Counted from the first letter of the stretch, positions 1-10,529 are shown. The stretch: DNA of 64,000 nucleotides from Ceratothoa steindachneri (GCA_963969495.1 OZ018326.1:177919497-177983496), one strand, 5' to 3'. Program-made: numbers and translations. Notes: generated by a model from the sequence alone, not told the origin.

Positions 1-1948
1 AAGCAGAAGACAGTCATGATTGACTTTGACAGGTAGGATTTTAGCGGGTTATCCCACAGAGTAAAATATAAGTCAAAGGCAAGATAAATATTGTTTTATA
101 TTGAGGTAGTTAAGTCACGAAATATGAATTATTAATTAATAAGATACACTTTAGTAGTGTTGTCAGTCATTTTACTGATTAAAAACCGGACATTACGCCT
201 ATTTTCTTTTTCTCAAATACTTCCTTTTTCATTGCAAGATTAAAGGTAGATAGATAGATCCCTATTTTGTTTTCTTTAAAGAGAATTAGTTAAATCTATC
301 GGCTCTCTAATTACTATGTTTTAGTTATTATAGAAGTATTTTTGTAAAAATTAAATCAAATGTACTTTCATCTTCATTTTTACATAAGTTATAAAGGGAT
401 GAAATAATTAAGAATTGAAATTTCTGATTAGATTATTCATTTAGGCGTATCCAATTCCTGAATATAAATTCTAGGAAAATGTATAAATAAAATATTAGAA
501 CACTGATGGTATATCTTAGTCTTTATGTTTGAACGACTGTGCCTTTGTACACACCTGTTCATGGAACCTTATATAATGCTATTTGACCTGGGTTCTAGCG
601 TATGCAAGTTTGCTAATACATCAGTTGTCAACCTTAATCTAATTCACTCTTCCTGTTATTTCTACTTATCTACCCCTCCTCCAGCTCTCCCATGATCTTC
701 AGTCCTTTATTCGCTGGAATTGAGCACTTCGTAAAAAAATGTTTATTGATAACACAGACCGGATGGGTAGGCTTAGGGTCCACAGGAAAAGACCCTTATT
801 TAGGGATCTATAACACAACAATCACTGTACGAAGGTAGCAAAATTGGAATATGCATTAGTGAATGGAAATACTTGTGATTTCCACATCAATTCATAATTA
901 ACTGAGTTAAATAAATTAAGAGTATACTATGCTAAAATGGTTATTGATTTTTATTGTTATTCATTCTTTGCTATTTGCGAATGTTCGTTAATATATTTCT
1001 TCTGACCTCTTTAAGAACAGTATTAGGAAGGAAGTATTATAATTTCCCGCCACCAAAACAAACACCTGGAAGCACTGGTGATTTTCTTTCGTTACTGAAT
1101 ATCTAGATATGACTGGAATTTCTTCAAGATTAAAAAAATAGTTTCTTTTTTCCTCTCCTTTTTAAAAGTGAAAAGTGCCAAACAACATGAACTTCGTCGC
1201 CAGGAAGATATTAACAAGGGTGTAAACAAGTGGTAAGATTTAAAAAAGTGAAAATGTACGAAAGATATCTAGATCATGTAATCTAAACAATGGAGTTCTT
1301 GGGTCATTATGGATGAAACGAGCCAAGAACTTTCAGAAGCCAACCAAACCACAGAATTAAAGGCAGTCTCCGGCAGGAGGGAGAGCGGCTCATGACTCAA
1401 TGATTGATAGGCTCCGTGAGTCACTGATTCCCATTCGAGAATAAAAGGATAATTTAGTGCTCTCTATTAACTGGAGTTCGCGGAGGATATAAGGATAATG
1501 AAGTGGAAGCACCGAAGTAAATAAAGACTAAGGGTAAAATATAATTAGGTACATAAGAACATAAGAAAAGAAGGAGAATGCAAAAGACCATTCATGGCCT
1601 ACACTTGGCAGCTCCTGTGAGAAGAAGACCAAGGTAGAAAAAGAAGCAGTCGATTGCAAGAGCATTTTAAAAAATTAGATAGCGGCGTCAATGAGAACTG
1701 CATGCCCCCAATTTCAAACCTTTCTCTTTATAAAAGTACTCGTATATTATATAAATACACAGTTTGCCTTTATACCTTGGCTTTATAAATAAATAAAATC
1801 ATTGAGTAATAATTTCCAAACTTTGGGACTAATGAGGGATAATTGCTTATTCGATGTTTCCCAGGACGATTCTCAAATCGGATGCAGGTGTTATCTTCGT
1901 AAGCGGCGATTATTTGCTTCTATTCTAATAATTTATGACATTTGTTTT
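1..1948. other. AT-rich DNA without recognisable gene
   Basis: No ORF of useful length and no transposase, RT or RNA-gene motif was seen on either strand. The composition is AT-rich with short A/T runs. It may be old decayed repeat or ordinary intergenic DNA. Confidence 0.5.
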
Positions 1949-2283
1949 AAAGAGGCGTGAGAAGCCCTAAAACTGGACCACAAGTCAGGTGTGAAGAGAG
2001 AAAAGCTATATCTGGTCCTTAACTATGTGTGAAGAGAGAAACTCTAAATCTAGACTACAAACCATTTGTGATGACAGAAGCGCTTTATTTTTAAAACAAG
2101 CCATATGTGAAGAAAAGAGTGATAAATCAATCTGGAGTACAAATCACGTGAAAAAAAAAGAAAACGAAATCTGGAACACAAGCTATCTATGAAGAGAGAA
2201 GCGCTAAATCTGGATCGAAAGCCAACTGTAAAGAAAAGTGCTAAACCTGGCCCACAAGTCGTGCTTGAAGACAATAGAGAAAA
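1949..2283. repeat. degenerate 38-39 bp minisatellite, about 8 units
   Basis: The core aaatctggaccacaagtc followed by tgtgaagagagaagcgct recurs about every 38-39 bases, roughly eight times, with many substitutions and small indels (clear starts near 1969, 2007, 2045, 2160, 2200 and 2240). Stop-free frames on the minus strand through this block are a by-product of the repetition. Confidence 0.75.
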
Positions 2284-2749
2284 ATAGACAAATCCTACAG
2301 ATGAAAGTTGTTCATAATGTTAGTAATTATCATAAAGAAAGGAGCTATTGGAACAGAATTTAAAGTGACGCAACAAACTCCATTGTGAATCATTCTTATT
2401 AGATATATGTTATATGTTTATTATATATTGGGACACACATACTAAGTTATTTTCCCTAGGGACTTTGTGACCACCTTTTAGAGAACTACAGGGCCGGCAT
2501 AAAATCGGATCACCATCCATAACACATGTATTCTTACCTATTTCAGAAAGCTGTAAAATATGTATGTTCAAATATAGATATAGATTTGGGTTAAAATGCG
2601 TTTTTTAGAGCAGTCATGCTGTTTGCTGGTCATGTGTTGCTTTCAGTTGGGTGCTAGCAACAGTTGTGACTGAACGTGTCGTCAAGTTCCAGTGCATACT
2701 GTGTGTTTACCAAATAACAATGATTTAATTAAAACTGCTGTATTTTAAG
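2284..2749. other. AT-rich spacer
   Basis: I see no gene here. It may contain the untranslated 5' part of the neighbouring Tc1-like relic, but I could not find terminal inverted repeats. Confidence 0.35.
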
Positions 2750-3540
2750 AATGCCTATAATGTCTGCGAAGAAACAACAAACGCGTGACAAAATATTCGC
2801 TATTGTTCATTGCATAAGCCTGGAAAATCAAAAAGACAAATTGCAGAACATTTAGAGATATCTCAAAGTAGTGTAAATTTATCGGTTTCCCGGTTTCTGG
2901 TACTCAAGTAAAAAAAAGTGGTAGTGGGAGACCAACAAAAATGAATTTACGTACTGATAAATAAATAAAAGGTACTGTGTTAATGAAACCAGCAATAACA
3001 GCAAAAGAAATTTCTGCCATATCGTCATGCTGCCAAGAAACCTTTCCTGGATGCCAAAATGCGTAAGAAAAGAGTTGGGTTTTGTAAAAAGCACATAAAA
3101 AGACTGTTGATGATCGTAAAAAAGTTCTCTTTAGTGATAAATCCTCTTTTTTAAAATTCAAAAACTGTCCAAGAAAGGTGCGCCAGGAGCGTGGCTCACA
3201 TAAGATGGATCCTAAATACACTATCAAGACAATGAAACACCATCCAAGTGGTCTGAGGTGGCTTTAGCTATTTTGGTTCGGGGACATTACTTTTTTCATT
3301 AGAGCACAACTATGAATAGTTCACGATATTTAACTATGCTAAGTGAAAACTTCGACCGACACTGGGATTGCATGGGAAAACAACTTTCATGCATATGAGG
3401 AACGTTGTCACAAGGCCCAAATCGTTAGAATTTACAACCACGCAACTCAAAGTCCTAATGTTGATTTTTTTTATTGTGATTTTTATAGGTCATATAAATT
3501 CTTTGGGATAAATAGCCAACTTTAAATCACTTATTTTTAA
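2750..3540 (+). pseudogene. decayed Tc1-like transposase
   Basis: Across several frames the plus strand gives pieces in the order of a Tc1-family transposase. Near 2813-2890 is an N-terminal helix-turn-helix, HKPGKSKRQIAEHLEISQSS, followed by a linker with SGSGRPTK. Near 3120 is KKVLFSDKSSF, the region of the first catalytic Asp. Near 3240 is HHPSGLRWLWLFWFG, matching the family signature HHPSGLMVWGCF. Near 3390 is CHKAQIV, just after the second catalytic Asp region. Frameshifts, stops and the loss of the C-terminal NPIENLW segment make it non-functional. The intact family protein is about 340 residues and cuts and pastes DNA at TA sites. It abuts a minus-strand PLE tail at about 3570, which may have been truncated here. 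The family is fairly clear; the exact limits are not. Confidence 0.7.
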
Positions 3541-3572
3541 ATATCATTAATACTTCTGTAAAATAAACTTGA

Positions 3573-4260
3573 TCATAAGATTGGTATGATTTTGTTCTGA
3601 GCTTGGAAGTGTACTTGACTCGAAACAAAGAAACGTTGAGTTAACTTTAAGTATTTCTTGTGTATGTTTGTAGGTGCATCATTGTTGAGGTGATATGATA
3701 TTCTTCTTGATAGTGTGGTTTCGGTCCTTTCGATATATGAGTTAGGTAAGAGTTCATAGTCTCCTAAGGTACGTGTGTACTCATATATCAGATGGGTCCT
3801 TTGTTTGGGGTAAGTTTGAGGTTTGGGGTTATTTTTCATGAAAAGATTTGATGTCCATCTATTTTGATAGTATGTAGATGGTTAGTATGAACTTTTTCGG
3901 CATTCGTGGGTTTTATTAATCGGTTAATTTTATCCTTGATTGCTCTCTTGTCTGAATGGTGATCTGTGCTCATAGTGGTGTTGTTAAAATTTTTTTAGAA
4001 TATTTTCCTTCTCTGTATTTAGGTTGTTCTGGGGTTCTGACAGATACCAAAGGTCCATTTTAATTCTTATAGCTGCCTGTATTTCTTTATTGGAGAATCC
4101 GTTGATAAGGAGTTCCTGGGTGACTCTCTCAAGTTCATTGTGTGTATCTTTCCATGCAGTGCAGTGGTTGAAGGCACGGTTAATAAACGATGTGATCACG
4201 GTGTGATCAAAGTGTAAGAAGGAGTAGCTTCTCGAAAAATAGTTCAAAATTTTTAACGCG
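3573..4260 (-). pseudogene. Penelope-like element, RT tail and GIY-YIG endonuclease start
   Basis: Reading the minus strand from 4250 down, the first frame has SFINRAFNHCTAWKDTHNEL and NGFSNKEIQAAI, typical of the C-terminal thumb of Penelope-family reverse transcriptase. After a frame break, 3839-3573 gives a linker with PKQRTHLIYEYTRTLGD and then NSYIERTETTLSRRISYHL, matching the start of the GIY-YIG nuclease (usual form NSYIGMTTTTLSRRLTxHL). The Gly of YIG is Glu here, and the second Cys of the usual C-x-x-x-x-D-C linker is Tyr, so it is probably inactive. PLEs copy themselves through RNA with this RT/endonuclease pair. Only the 3' part of the coding region remains, and it ends next to the Tc1-like relic. 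Confidence 0.75.
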
Positions 4261-5599
4261 TCTTTTTAACTTTTTTTTAATTGGCCGGACAATTTTCGAC
4301 AAGACTTTGCATCTTTTTAGTCTCGAATTTTAAAATGTCAACAAGAAAGAAATTCGCCCTCAATTGCTCCATTTTTCAACCTTTGATCGAAAAATTCTAA
4401 AATATTTAAGGCAATTTGCTTCAAGTTGATGCCTACTCGTATCTTGAATCTCTTTTGTATATCTAATGCGAAAAGGAAATTTGTTACTTATCTGGGATGG
4501 GTTCTATGGGGACAAACGTCTTTCATAATTGACGCCTTTGTGGCATAATAATCCATAATGGTAAAAAGTTACACGATTTTTCCTTTTCTACGTTGTGGAA
4601 GAATGATTTACATGTATATAAACTTTTGTCAATTCTGTCATATAAGGCCTCTGCTAAAAAAAATATTATGTTTTATCTTTCTATTAACGAAGCTTTCATC
4701 ATTCTTGATTCTAAACGGGAAAAATAAATAAACAAAAAATGAGCCACTAGAACACGTATGTAATTAAGGAATGACAAATATTGCATCAGTCTGTAAGATT
4801 TATACAAATTAGTGTTACTCAAAAACTAAGAAATGAGTAAAAATATTAAAAAAGTTGACTAAATTGATCCAACCATTACACGGAATTTGGTGGTTAGAAA
4901 ATATAATAGTAATGTGTTTTTAACGGGTCACCAAGAAGTGTAATTGCATGGAATATGGGGCCTTTTGCCATATTGCAAAAGGACAAAAGTATACGATGAA
5001 CAAAGCGGCCTCAAACGAATTGCGCGCCCTAGTTAGGCACCGGACGTGAACACAGATGAACATGTGTGGGGGGCTACTAGACAATACTTGACGGAAAAAA
5101 ATACCAAAAAAGAGAACACATTGAGAACTGCCAAACATAATCAGAAATACAGTAAACCAGCTGTAACGCACAACCTCTCAATTCTATGCTTAGGTGAGTT
5201 GAAGCTCTAAATGCAGCTAAATATAACTCCATAAAGTGATAATAATTAAGTTATTTTAGTTATTAACTGGGCATCTATTTACTCCTTGCCTTTCTCACTA
5301 TGTAGATGTGAGAATAGATAAATAAAAATGGGTGAGCCTTCCTTTTAATAGGGGGGGGGCGAGGAGTAGAGCATCCTTATCGATAATATTCCTACTACAA
5401 ATTGAAAGATAGAGGCGGAAGAAAGTATATACGTCTTATTTTGTTTGGTTGTATCTCACAGGTTTGACAAATCACCGACGAGATAATGAAATGCACATAA
5501 AGAGAAGAAATACAATCGCTGGCAAGCCCGTTGACACTAAGAGCTGGTTCTCAGAGAAGGGAGGGGAACTTGATTGTATTGATATTTTACATGACCCGT
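4261..5599. other. AT-rich DNA, no gene seen
   Basis: There are no coherent protein motifs on either strand. It contains a short G run near 5350 and some GC-richer sequence near 5000-5100. Short ORFs here lack recognisable content. Confidence 0.4.
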
Positions 5600-5619
5600 C
5601 GTTCATAGAAGACTTCATG

Positions 5620-6300
5620 ATAGGAGGAGGGGGTGGGGGCATTCCGACTTGAACTCTTCAACAGAAATGCTGTTGATAACTTCCACTGACAGCATGTTTC
5701 AAGTGCTGCAGGTGCTATATGTGAAATATTTCCCACACATATCACGCTGTTAACGCTTTAGTTAAATTTTGTAGCTGTGATTTATTGTTCTGCTCTGGCT
5801 AAGCTGGAAAATATCCCTGTAGTCTACAATATCCAAGCCTCTAATTATTTTGAACACTTCGATATTCGTCTTTAGAACAGTAATCTTTTTTTCTATTTCT
5901 CCTTGAATGAAGTGAATTTCCTCCTGTTTTTCCTCCCAAGTAATAATCCGTGGGCTGGGGGATAGGACCACATTCTTCAGTAAACAATGATAAGAAGTGG
6001 TTGTTCAGCAGGTTAGCATTTTCTGCATCGGAGTGCTTTAATGCCCCCTCCTCATTCAATAATTTGCCAATCGTGCGATGGATTCGTTTACGGCTGCATA
6101 CATAACCAAAAAACTTCTTGGGATTCTCCTTGTATGAATCTCGCAACTCAGAGCTCCTCGGCACGCTATGCCGCCCTTATGCTGGAATTCACCCTCCTCT
6201 CTAGCTTACGGTACTCCTTAAAGTCTCCAGAAATCTTTTACTGCGGGTACACCGTTCTCTCCTCCCTCAGCAGTTGACCGATTTAACGTTTAAACCACTT
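5620..6300 (-). pseudogene. CR1 ORF2: EN-RT linker fused to C-terminus, RT lost
   Basis: From 6164 down, the frame reads RDSYKENPKKFFGYV, KRIHRTIGKLLNEEGAL and NANLLNNHFLSLFTEECG, the linker that joins endonuclease to RT in CR1 elements. A frame change near 5970 leads to EIEKKITVLKTN, which in the family is followed by SPGPD and the RT palm. Here the next residues are instead VFKIIRGLDIVDYRDIFQL and SQSRTINHSYK, which belong to the end of ORF2 after the RT. About 350 residues of RT are therefore deleted at a junction near 5868. A further frame gives VEVINSISVEEFKSE near 5660, matching the final family motif. The copy cannot encode active RT. Confidence 0.75.
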
Positions 6301-6389
6301 TGGTTAAACGGAAGACCAACGAAAGCTTTTCAAAGGAATGAAACGTGATTAAAGAATCATGAACGTAGTTTTGAATTTATTTCACAAAT

Positions 6390-7168
6390 CTTCAACATCC
6401 TTGCAAACTTCTAGCCTCGCATCAGTCAATCCAGCACGAAGACCTGCAAAGTCTTCCCTTCTCAAATCAAGTTTCCTCGATTTACTAGGAGCAGACTCAA
6501 CCTTGGGGACCTTGACTATAAATCTGACTAGTCAGTGATTTCTGACACCGAGCTCTTCGCCTACAGAGAGATCCTCAACCAGGTCATCATCAGATGTGAA
6601 AACCAAGTCGAGGGTATTAATGCCTCTCGTCGGCTCTCTCACCCATTGAGTTAGGAACTCGTTGTTCACGAACTCCAGGAGCAGTGCGTTCTCGCCACGG
6701 GGTTTCTGGTTTCCCAGTCAACTTGGGTAATGAAATCACCCATGGTGATACACACACTGTCATGAACAAGTTCACCTATTAATCGGTTCAGATGCCTGTC
6801 CGTTTCAACAAGTTGGGCAGGGGTCTGTAAAGCAGCAGGGTCCTCTATCTGGTAGGACCTATATCTAGATCAACTCCCGGTAGCTTGTGGTTGGATACAA
6901 TGTTGCAGTTCGTCGATTGGAGTGTATCCTTGACATACAACATCACATCGCCACCCTCATTATCTCGCCTATCTGCTTGGAAGAGTTGGTAACCTGGAAT
7001 TGTTAATTCACCTTCAAAATCTTGGTCTGAGGTTTTTAGGTTTTTCAGGTTCTTCCACCGCTACGATTCCACGAAGTTCAAGAAACTTTTTTCTGATTGA
7101 CCTCGCATTAAACGGAACAACTTTCACGGAGTTGCCAAATATAGGATTCCATACACTCTTCCGTTTCT
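6390..7168 (-). pseudogene. CR1 ORF2 endonuclease domain, tandem copy nearer the linker
   Basis: This is one unit of a perfect tandem duplication (period 779). On the minus strand it starts just after 7168 and reads through EKRKSVWNPIFG and VVPFNARSIRKKFLEL, the first beta strand with the catalytic Asn of APE-type endonucleases. It then gives IVGITETWL-like residues in other frames, YQLFQADRRDNEGGD, NNEFLTQWVREPTRG and INTLDLVFTSDDD. The final SDH motif appears as RNH followed by a stop near 6535. Several frameshifts are present. In LINEs this domain nicks the target DNA. It connects directly to the linker downstream. Confidence 0.75.
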
Positions 7169-7950
7169 CTTCAACATCCTTGCAAACTTCTAGCCTCGCA
7201 TCAGTCAATCCAGCACGAAGACCTGCAAAGTCTTCCCTTCTCAAATCAAGTTTCCTCGATTTACTAGGAGCAGACTCAACCTTGGGGACCTTGACTATAA
7301 ATCTGACTAGTCAGTGATTTCTGACACCGAGCTCTTCGCCTACAGAGAGATCCTCAACCAGGTCATCATCAGATGTGAAAACCAAGTCGAGGGTATTAAT
7401 GCCTCTCGTCGGCTCTCTCACCCATTGAGTTAGGAACTCGTTGTTCACGAACTCCAGGAGCAGTGCGTTCTCGCCACGGGGTTTCTGGTTTCCCAGTCAA
7501 CTTGGGTAATGAAATCACCCATGGTGATACACACACTGTCATGAACAAGTTCACCTATTAATCGGTTCAGATGCCTGTCCGTTTCAACAAGTTGGGCAGG
7601 GGTCTGTAAAGCAGCAGGGTCCTCTATCTGGTAGGACCTATATCTAGATCAACTCCCGGTAGCTTGTGGTTGGATACAATGTTGCAGTTCGTCGATTGGA
7701 GTGTATCCTTGACATACAACATCACATCGCCACCCTCATTATCTCGCCTATCTGCTTGGAAGAGTTGGTAACCTGGAATTGTTAATTCACCTTCAAAATC
7801 TTGGTCTGAGGTTTTTAGGTTTTTCAGGTTCTTCCACCGCTACGATTCCACGAAGTTCAAGAAACTTTTTTCTGATTGACCTCGCATTAAACGGAACAAC
7901 TTTCACGGAGTTGCCAAATATAGGATTCCATACACTCTTCCGTTTCTCTT
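7169..7950 (-). pseudogene. CR1 ORF2 endonuclease domain, second tandem copy
   Basis: It is base-for-base identical, by eye, to 6390-7168, including the same frameshifts and stops, so the duplication happened after the element had already decayed or was made as a unit. At 7168/7169 the C-terminal end of this copy (REDFAGLRAGLTDARLEVCK) runs in frame into the N-terminal end of the next copy (KSVWNPIFG), giving a 76-codon fusion frame at 7244-7014. Upstream on the minus strand it joins ORF1 sequence near 7950. Confidence 0.75.
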
Positions 7951-9095
7951 CTTACTTGACTCTATGCTCTTTTGGTTATCTGGTGGCCTACTTTCTAGAG
8001 ACCTCCGTGAAGGTCGTCCAAGGGGTGACTTTGGCGTACTGGCGCACGGCCGCCTTCACTCTGGGCCGTACCGTTAATTGAGTCCGCTCCACGACACCTT
8101 GTATCAGGTTTGAGAGTACAGCCTTTCCTTTAAAGGAAATGTGCACCCCATCACTTTGCTAGAGACCGTTCCTACAAAAAAACATGCGTTAGGGATCGAC
8201 AAAAACACCCCCTCCGCCGTACAAAAATCTGCTAGTTATCGGTTCAATGAGACATTGCAGATCCTTTGATTGAGAATTACAGATAAGGATGACCCTCACA
8301 CATTTGTCTGCATAAGACAGAGTCTTCGCTTTCGGAAGAAACTTGTCTGTTTCCTCTTTCTTTATATTTTTCTTCTTTTTCTTCTTTCTTTTTCCTATTT
8401 TCATCTGGTTTAACTTTTGTTTCTGCTTTCTCTTTTTCTGTTTCTAATTTTTCTCCTCTTCTCCTTGCTTTCTTCTTCTTTCTCTTCTTCTTATTGGCCC
8501 GTTGAGCCAGTCCCGCAGCAGTTGACTCCAGCTCTGGGACGTTGGGAGGCTACCGTGGCACTGCCGATGCAGTGCTCAGTTCTTATGAGAGGGTCTTGTC
8601 GGTGGATTCACCCACGTCGATGGGAGATACATCGTGAGCCGACTGGAGCTCTAGTCTCGAAGTCAACTTGGTGATCCTGCCCTCAAGATGGCAAAGCTGG
8701 TGCCCGTGTTTAGACTAGATTCTGCATCTTCCTCTCCAGTTCTTTAGATTTTTGCTCAGATAATCTATATAGATCCTTGAGCTCTTGCACTTCGAGTAAC
8801 ACTCCTTCGGGAAGTCCACGCACCACTTGTCCTTTTTGTACACCGAACATGTGTATTTAAGAGCAGCCGGTCCTTTCTTTCCAGTCATGCTCCAGTCATG
8901 CTCCCGCTCCCGCGATGGATAGTCGCTCCCGCCTATCCATCGGAGACGTTTCGGAACTTTCAGAAGGCACGCTCCATATGCTGCTGTTCGTCCGATCGAG
9001 TCGTTCAAGCTAGGCGTGCCGTGGTTCCCAACTAAGCAGCACTGACAGCCTCCGAAGGAGGGTATCGATTTCGCACCAGGTGAACAGCGGAACAT
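7950..9095 (-). pseudogene. CR1-like ORF1 relic with esterase-like end
   Basis: Reading down from 9095, an open frame of 126 codons contains KYTCSVYKKDKWCVDFPKE and CYSKC, which look like a degraded Cys-rich finger. It is followed by a coiled-coil-like stretch (SEQKSKELERKMQNL in a neighbouring frame near 8740) and a Lys/Glu-rich tract (8530-8360). After SYADKC near 8310 comes RVILICNSQSKDLQ, resembling the GDS block of the esterase domain found in CR1 ORF1. Near 8150 is SDGVHISFKGKAVLSNLI, resembling its DGVHLS catalytic end block; the middle of the esterase is missing. ORF1 proteins bind the element RNA. Frameshifts and stops break it throughout. The element 5' end may extend toward 9360. 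Confidence 0.55.
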
Positions 9096-9100
9096 GCCCC

Positions 9101-9610
9101 GTATTAAACTCCTACAATTTCCATTCAGGGCGGTTAGGATCTCGGTGTAGCGTTAATGGATATTCTCTCACACCAAGAAACTCGAGCGAAGATTTTTTGT
9201 TAGCCTGGCAACCAACCTGGAAACAAGGCCCGTCACCTCAAACAGTTGTTACAAGAGGCACCCCTCAACGGTCACTGGGAATGGTCAGTAATTACGCGCA
9301 AGGGAAGGGGTTAACGGCGTACTTACCTTCATCCTATTCATTGGGCCTCGCCGCCTAGGATAGGTTTCTGCATTGTTCTTTCTGTCTTCAAATTTTATTT
9401 GAAAAACAGAAAATAAAAATGGCATCGCCCTGTGGTGGTTGTATTATCACCCGCAGATCCTGTAGTTGCTTTCTTTGTATATGACATGGACAGTGAGCCT
9501 TTAAATTGTGAGCGGGTAAGACGATTTGGTAGAAAAATTCCGTGGAGGTTCCTAGTTAAGAGAGATACTGGGTTTGATGGGGTAATGCTTTGGGCCAAAT
9601 ATAGTTACTG
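9101..9610. other. possible LINE 5' untranslated region and spacer
   Basis: GC-moderate sequence continues from the CR1 ORF1 side to about 9360 and may be its 5' UTR. From 9361 to 9610 I recognise nothing. Two short opposing ORFs near 9395-9617 have no familiar motif. Confidence 0.3.
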
Positions 9611-9895
9611 TGCCTAGTAGCTTAGCGGTAAAGCATATGACCGGCAATAGGCAAACTCGGGTTCAAGTCCCGGCCAGGATTTCAAAACTTGTTCCCCTAG
9701 CGTTATTTCAGTCTTCTCAGTAAAGGATCACCTTTACTGTGCCACCCTCTGCTCCCTTTGATTCTGGATTCTTTTAATGTCCCTGTCTCTTGCCTTTAAA
9801 AAAAAAACCCTCCGGTTTCTTGTCTCATTTGCTCATTCGCGTCAAATTCTTATTCCTCTTGTACTATATATACATCTATTCACAAAAGTACAGTA
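9611..9895 (+). mobile_element. tRNA-derived SINE, copy 1
   Basis: A tRNA-like head (9611-9682) has an A-box-like TAGCTTAGCGGTAAAGC and a B-box GGTTCAAGTCC, the internal RNA polymerase III promoter. The anticodon-loop position reads GGC, suggesting a tRNA-Ala origin (inference). A body follows that contains gcgttatttc and a CT-rich segment. The same head, body motif and CT-rich tail order occurs at 27761-27990, which makes this a dispersed SINE rather than a tRNA gene. Stem pairing in the tRNA part is imperfect. Confidence 0.65.
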
Positions 9896-9908
9896 GCGTA
9901 CGTGAAAT

Positions 9909-9988
9909 TATAGGGATAAAACCCCAGTGATAGGACATATTATATATGCGAAACCACGTTTCGACGTAAACATCCTTCATCGTCACTC
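9909..9988 (-). ncRNA. hammerhead-ribozyme-like arm (left, minus strand)
   Basis: On the minus strand the arm reads GTGACGATGAAGGATGTT, then TACGTCGAAACG. This resembles a hammerhead core (CUGANGA, stem II, GAAAC): GACG pairs with CGTC around a loop and GAAAC is intact. The first core base is G instead of C, and one extra base lies before stem II. Probably a decayed relic. Confidence 0.4.
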
Positions 9989-10337
9989 GCTTATTTTTAT
10001 TCCCTGTAAATCATGTAACAAAGTATATATCGGTGAAAGCAGCAGATTTTCCAAGGGAATGAATGAACATAATTGCGATATGCGACGTGGTGTCCACTCC
10101 TCGCTTTTAGTTCTTCATATGTCCAATGAAAATGATCAAATTGATATTGATAATGCTAAAATAGTTTATAAGTCTCACAATTATATATATCGACGCTTAA
10201 TTGAATCGGCACTTATAAAAGAAATTGCCAACTTTAATACTTCCGAAGGCCAATTCACTAATAATACCTTATTAAACAAGAAATTCTTATTTCCTTGTCT
10301 CAGCAATGCTGCTACATTCCCGAATCAACCACCTTAG
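9927..10337 (+). pseudogene. PLE GIY-YIG endonuclease domain
   Basis: The open frame of 136 codons contains IFIPCKSCNKVYIGESSR (residues about 22-40), matching the start of PLE GIY-YIG domains of the type whose linker is IPCxxCxxxYIGET. It continues with MNEHNCDMRRG, LVLHM, and then a C-terminal stretch with LIESALIKEIANFNTSEGQF and NNTLLNK, matching the usual end where an ExxLI helix is followed by NxxxG. The first 20 codons come from the inverted arm, so the upstream RT is absent and the start codon is probably incidental. The nuclease would nick target DNA for RT priming. The domain itself is open with no stop, but it is separated from any RT. Confidence 0.7.
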
Positions 10338-10397
10338 CGCCACTGATTTGTGTGTTTGTATGTTAAGCAATTTCTGTATTTTACTTGTCCACCAATG

Positions 10398-10469
10398 ACT
10401 GACGATGACGGATGTTTCGTCAAAATCTAGTTTCCCATATAAAATTAGTCCTATTACTGTGAATTTATC

Positions 10470-10478
<9 letters not shown>
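10398..10478 (+). ncRNA. hammerhead-ribozyme-like arm (right, plus strand)
   Basis: The arm reads CTGACGATGACGGATGTT, then TCGTCAAAATC. CTGA-N-GA fits the hammerhead core. TGACG pairs with CGTCA as a stem II, but the conserved G of GAAA is missing. It mirrors the left arm in inverted orientation. A degraded PLE pseudo-LTR is the likeliest reading. Confidence 0.4.

Positions 10479-10529
<51 letters not shown>

Larger units (their letters stand above)
5600..9100 (-). mobile_element. CR1-like LINE, rearranged copy
   Basis: The minus strand carries, in the expected 5' to 3' order, an ORF1 relic (about 9095-7950), an endonuclease domain present twice (7947-7169 and 7168-6390), an EN-RT linker (about 6290-5870) and the extreme C-terminus of ORF2 (about 5870-5620). 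The RT domain between linker and C-terminus is missing. CR1 elements are non-LTR retrotransposons that prime on nicked target DNA and are usually 5'-truncated. This copy instead keeps both ends of its coding region and has lost the middle. GC content is higher than in the flanks, consistent with a more recent insertion. I did not find a 3' microsatellite tail or target duplications. Confidence 0.8.
9908..10478 (+). mobile_element. PLE fragment framed by inverted ~80-bp arms
   Basis: An arm at 9908-9988 is the imperfect reverse complement of an arm at 10398-10478. The outer ends tatagggataaa and tttatccctata pair, and similarity of roughly 75-80% by eye runs to the hammerhead-like cores. Between them lies a GIY-YIG coding remnant on the plus strand. 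Penelope-like elements are known to carry pseudo-LTRs, sometimes inverted, with hammerhead ribozyme motifs. The right arm runs directly into a long (AT)n tract. Confidence 0.65.

Noticed and set aside
1949..2283. CRISPR-like array
   Set aside because: Units are contiguous and diverged, without unique spacers, in a clearly eukaryotic context; other tandem arrays in the window are rejected as CRISPR for the same reason.
7000..8081. Two plus-strand ORFs (7000-7317 and 7779-8081) with identical N-termini
   Set aside because: They are antisense readings of the duplicated minus-strand LINE endonuclease; the shared start reflects the 779-bp duplication.
9611..9682. Possible functional tRNA gene
   Set aside because: Imperfect stems, attached SINE-like body and a second dispersed copy with the same body at 27.8 kb.
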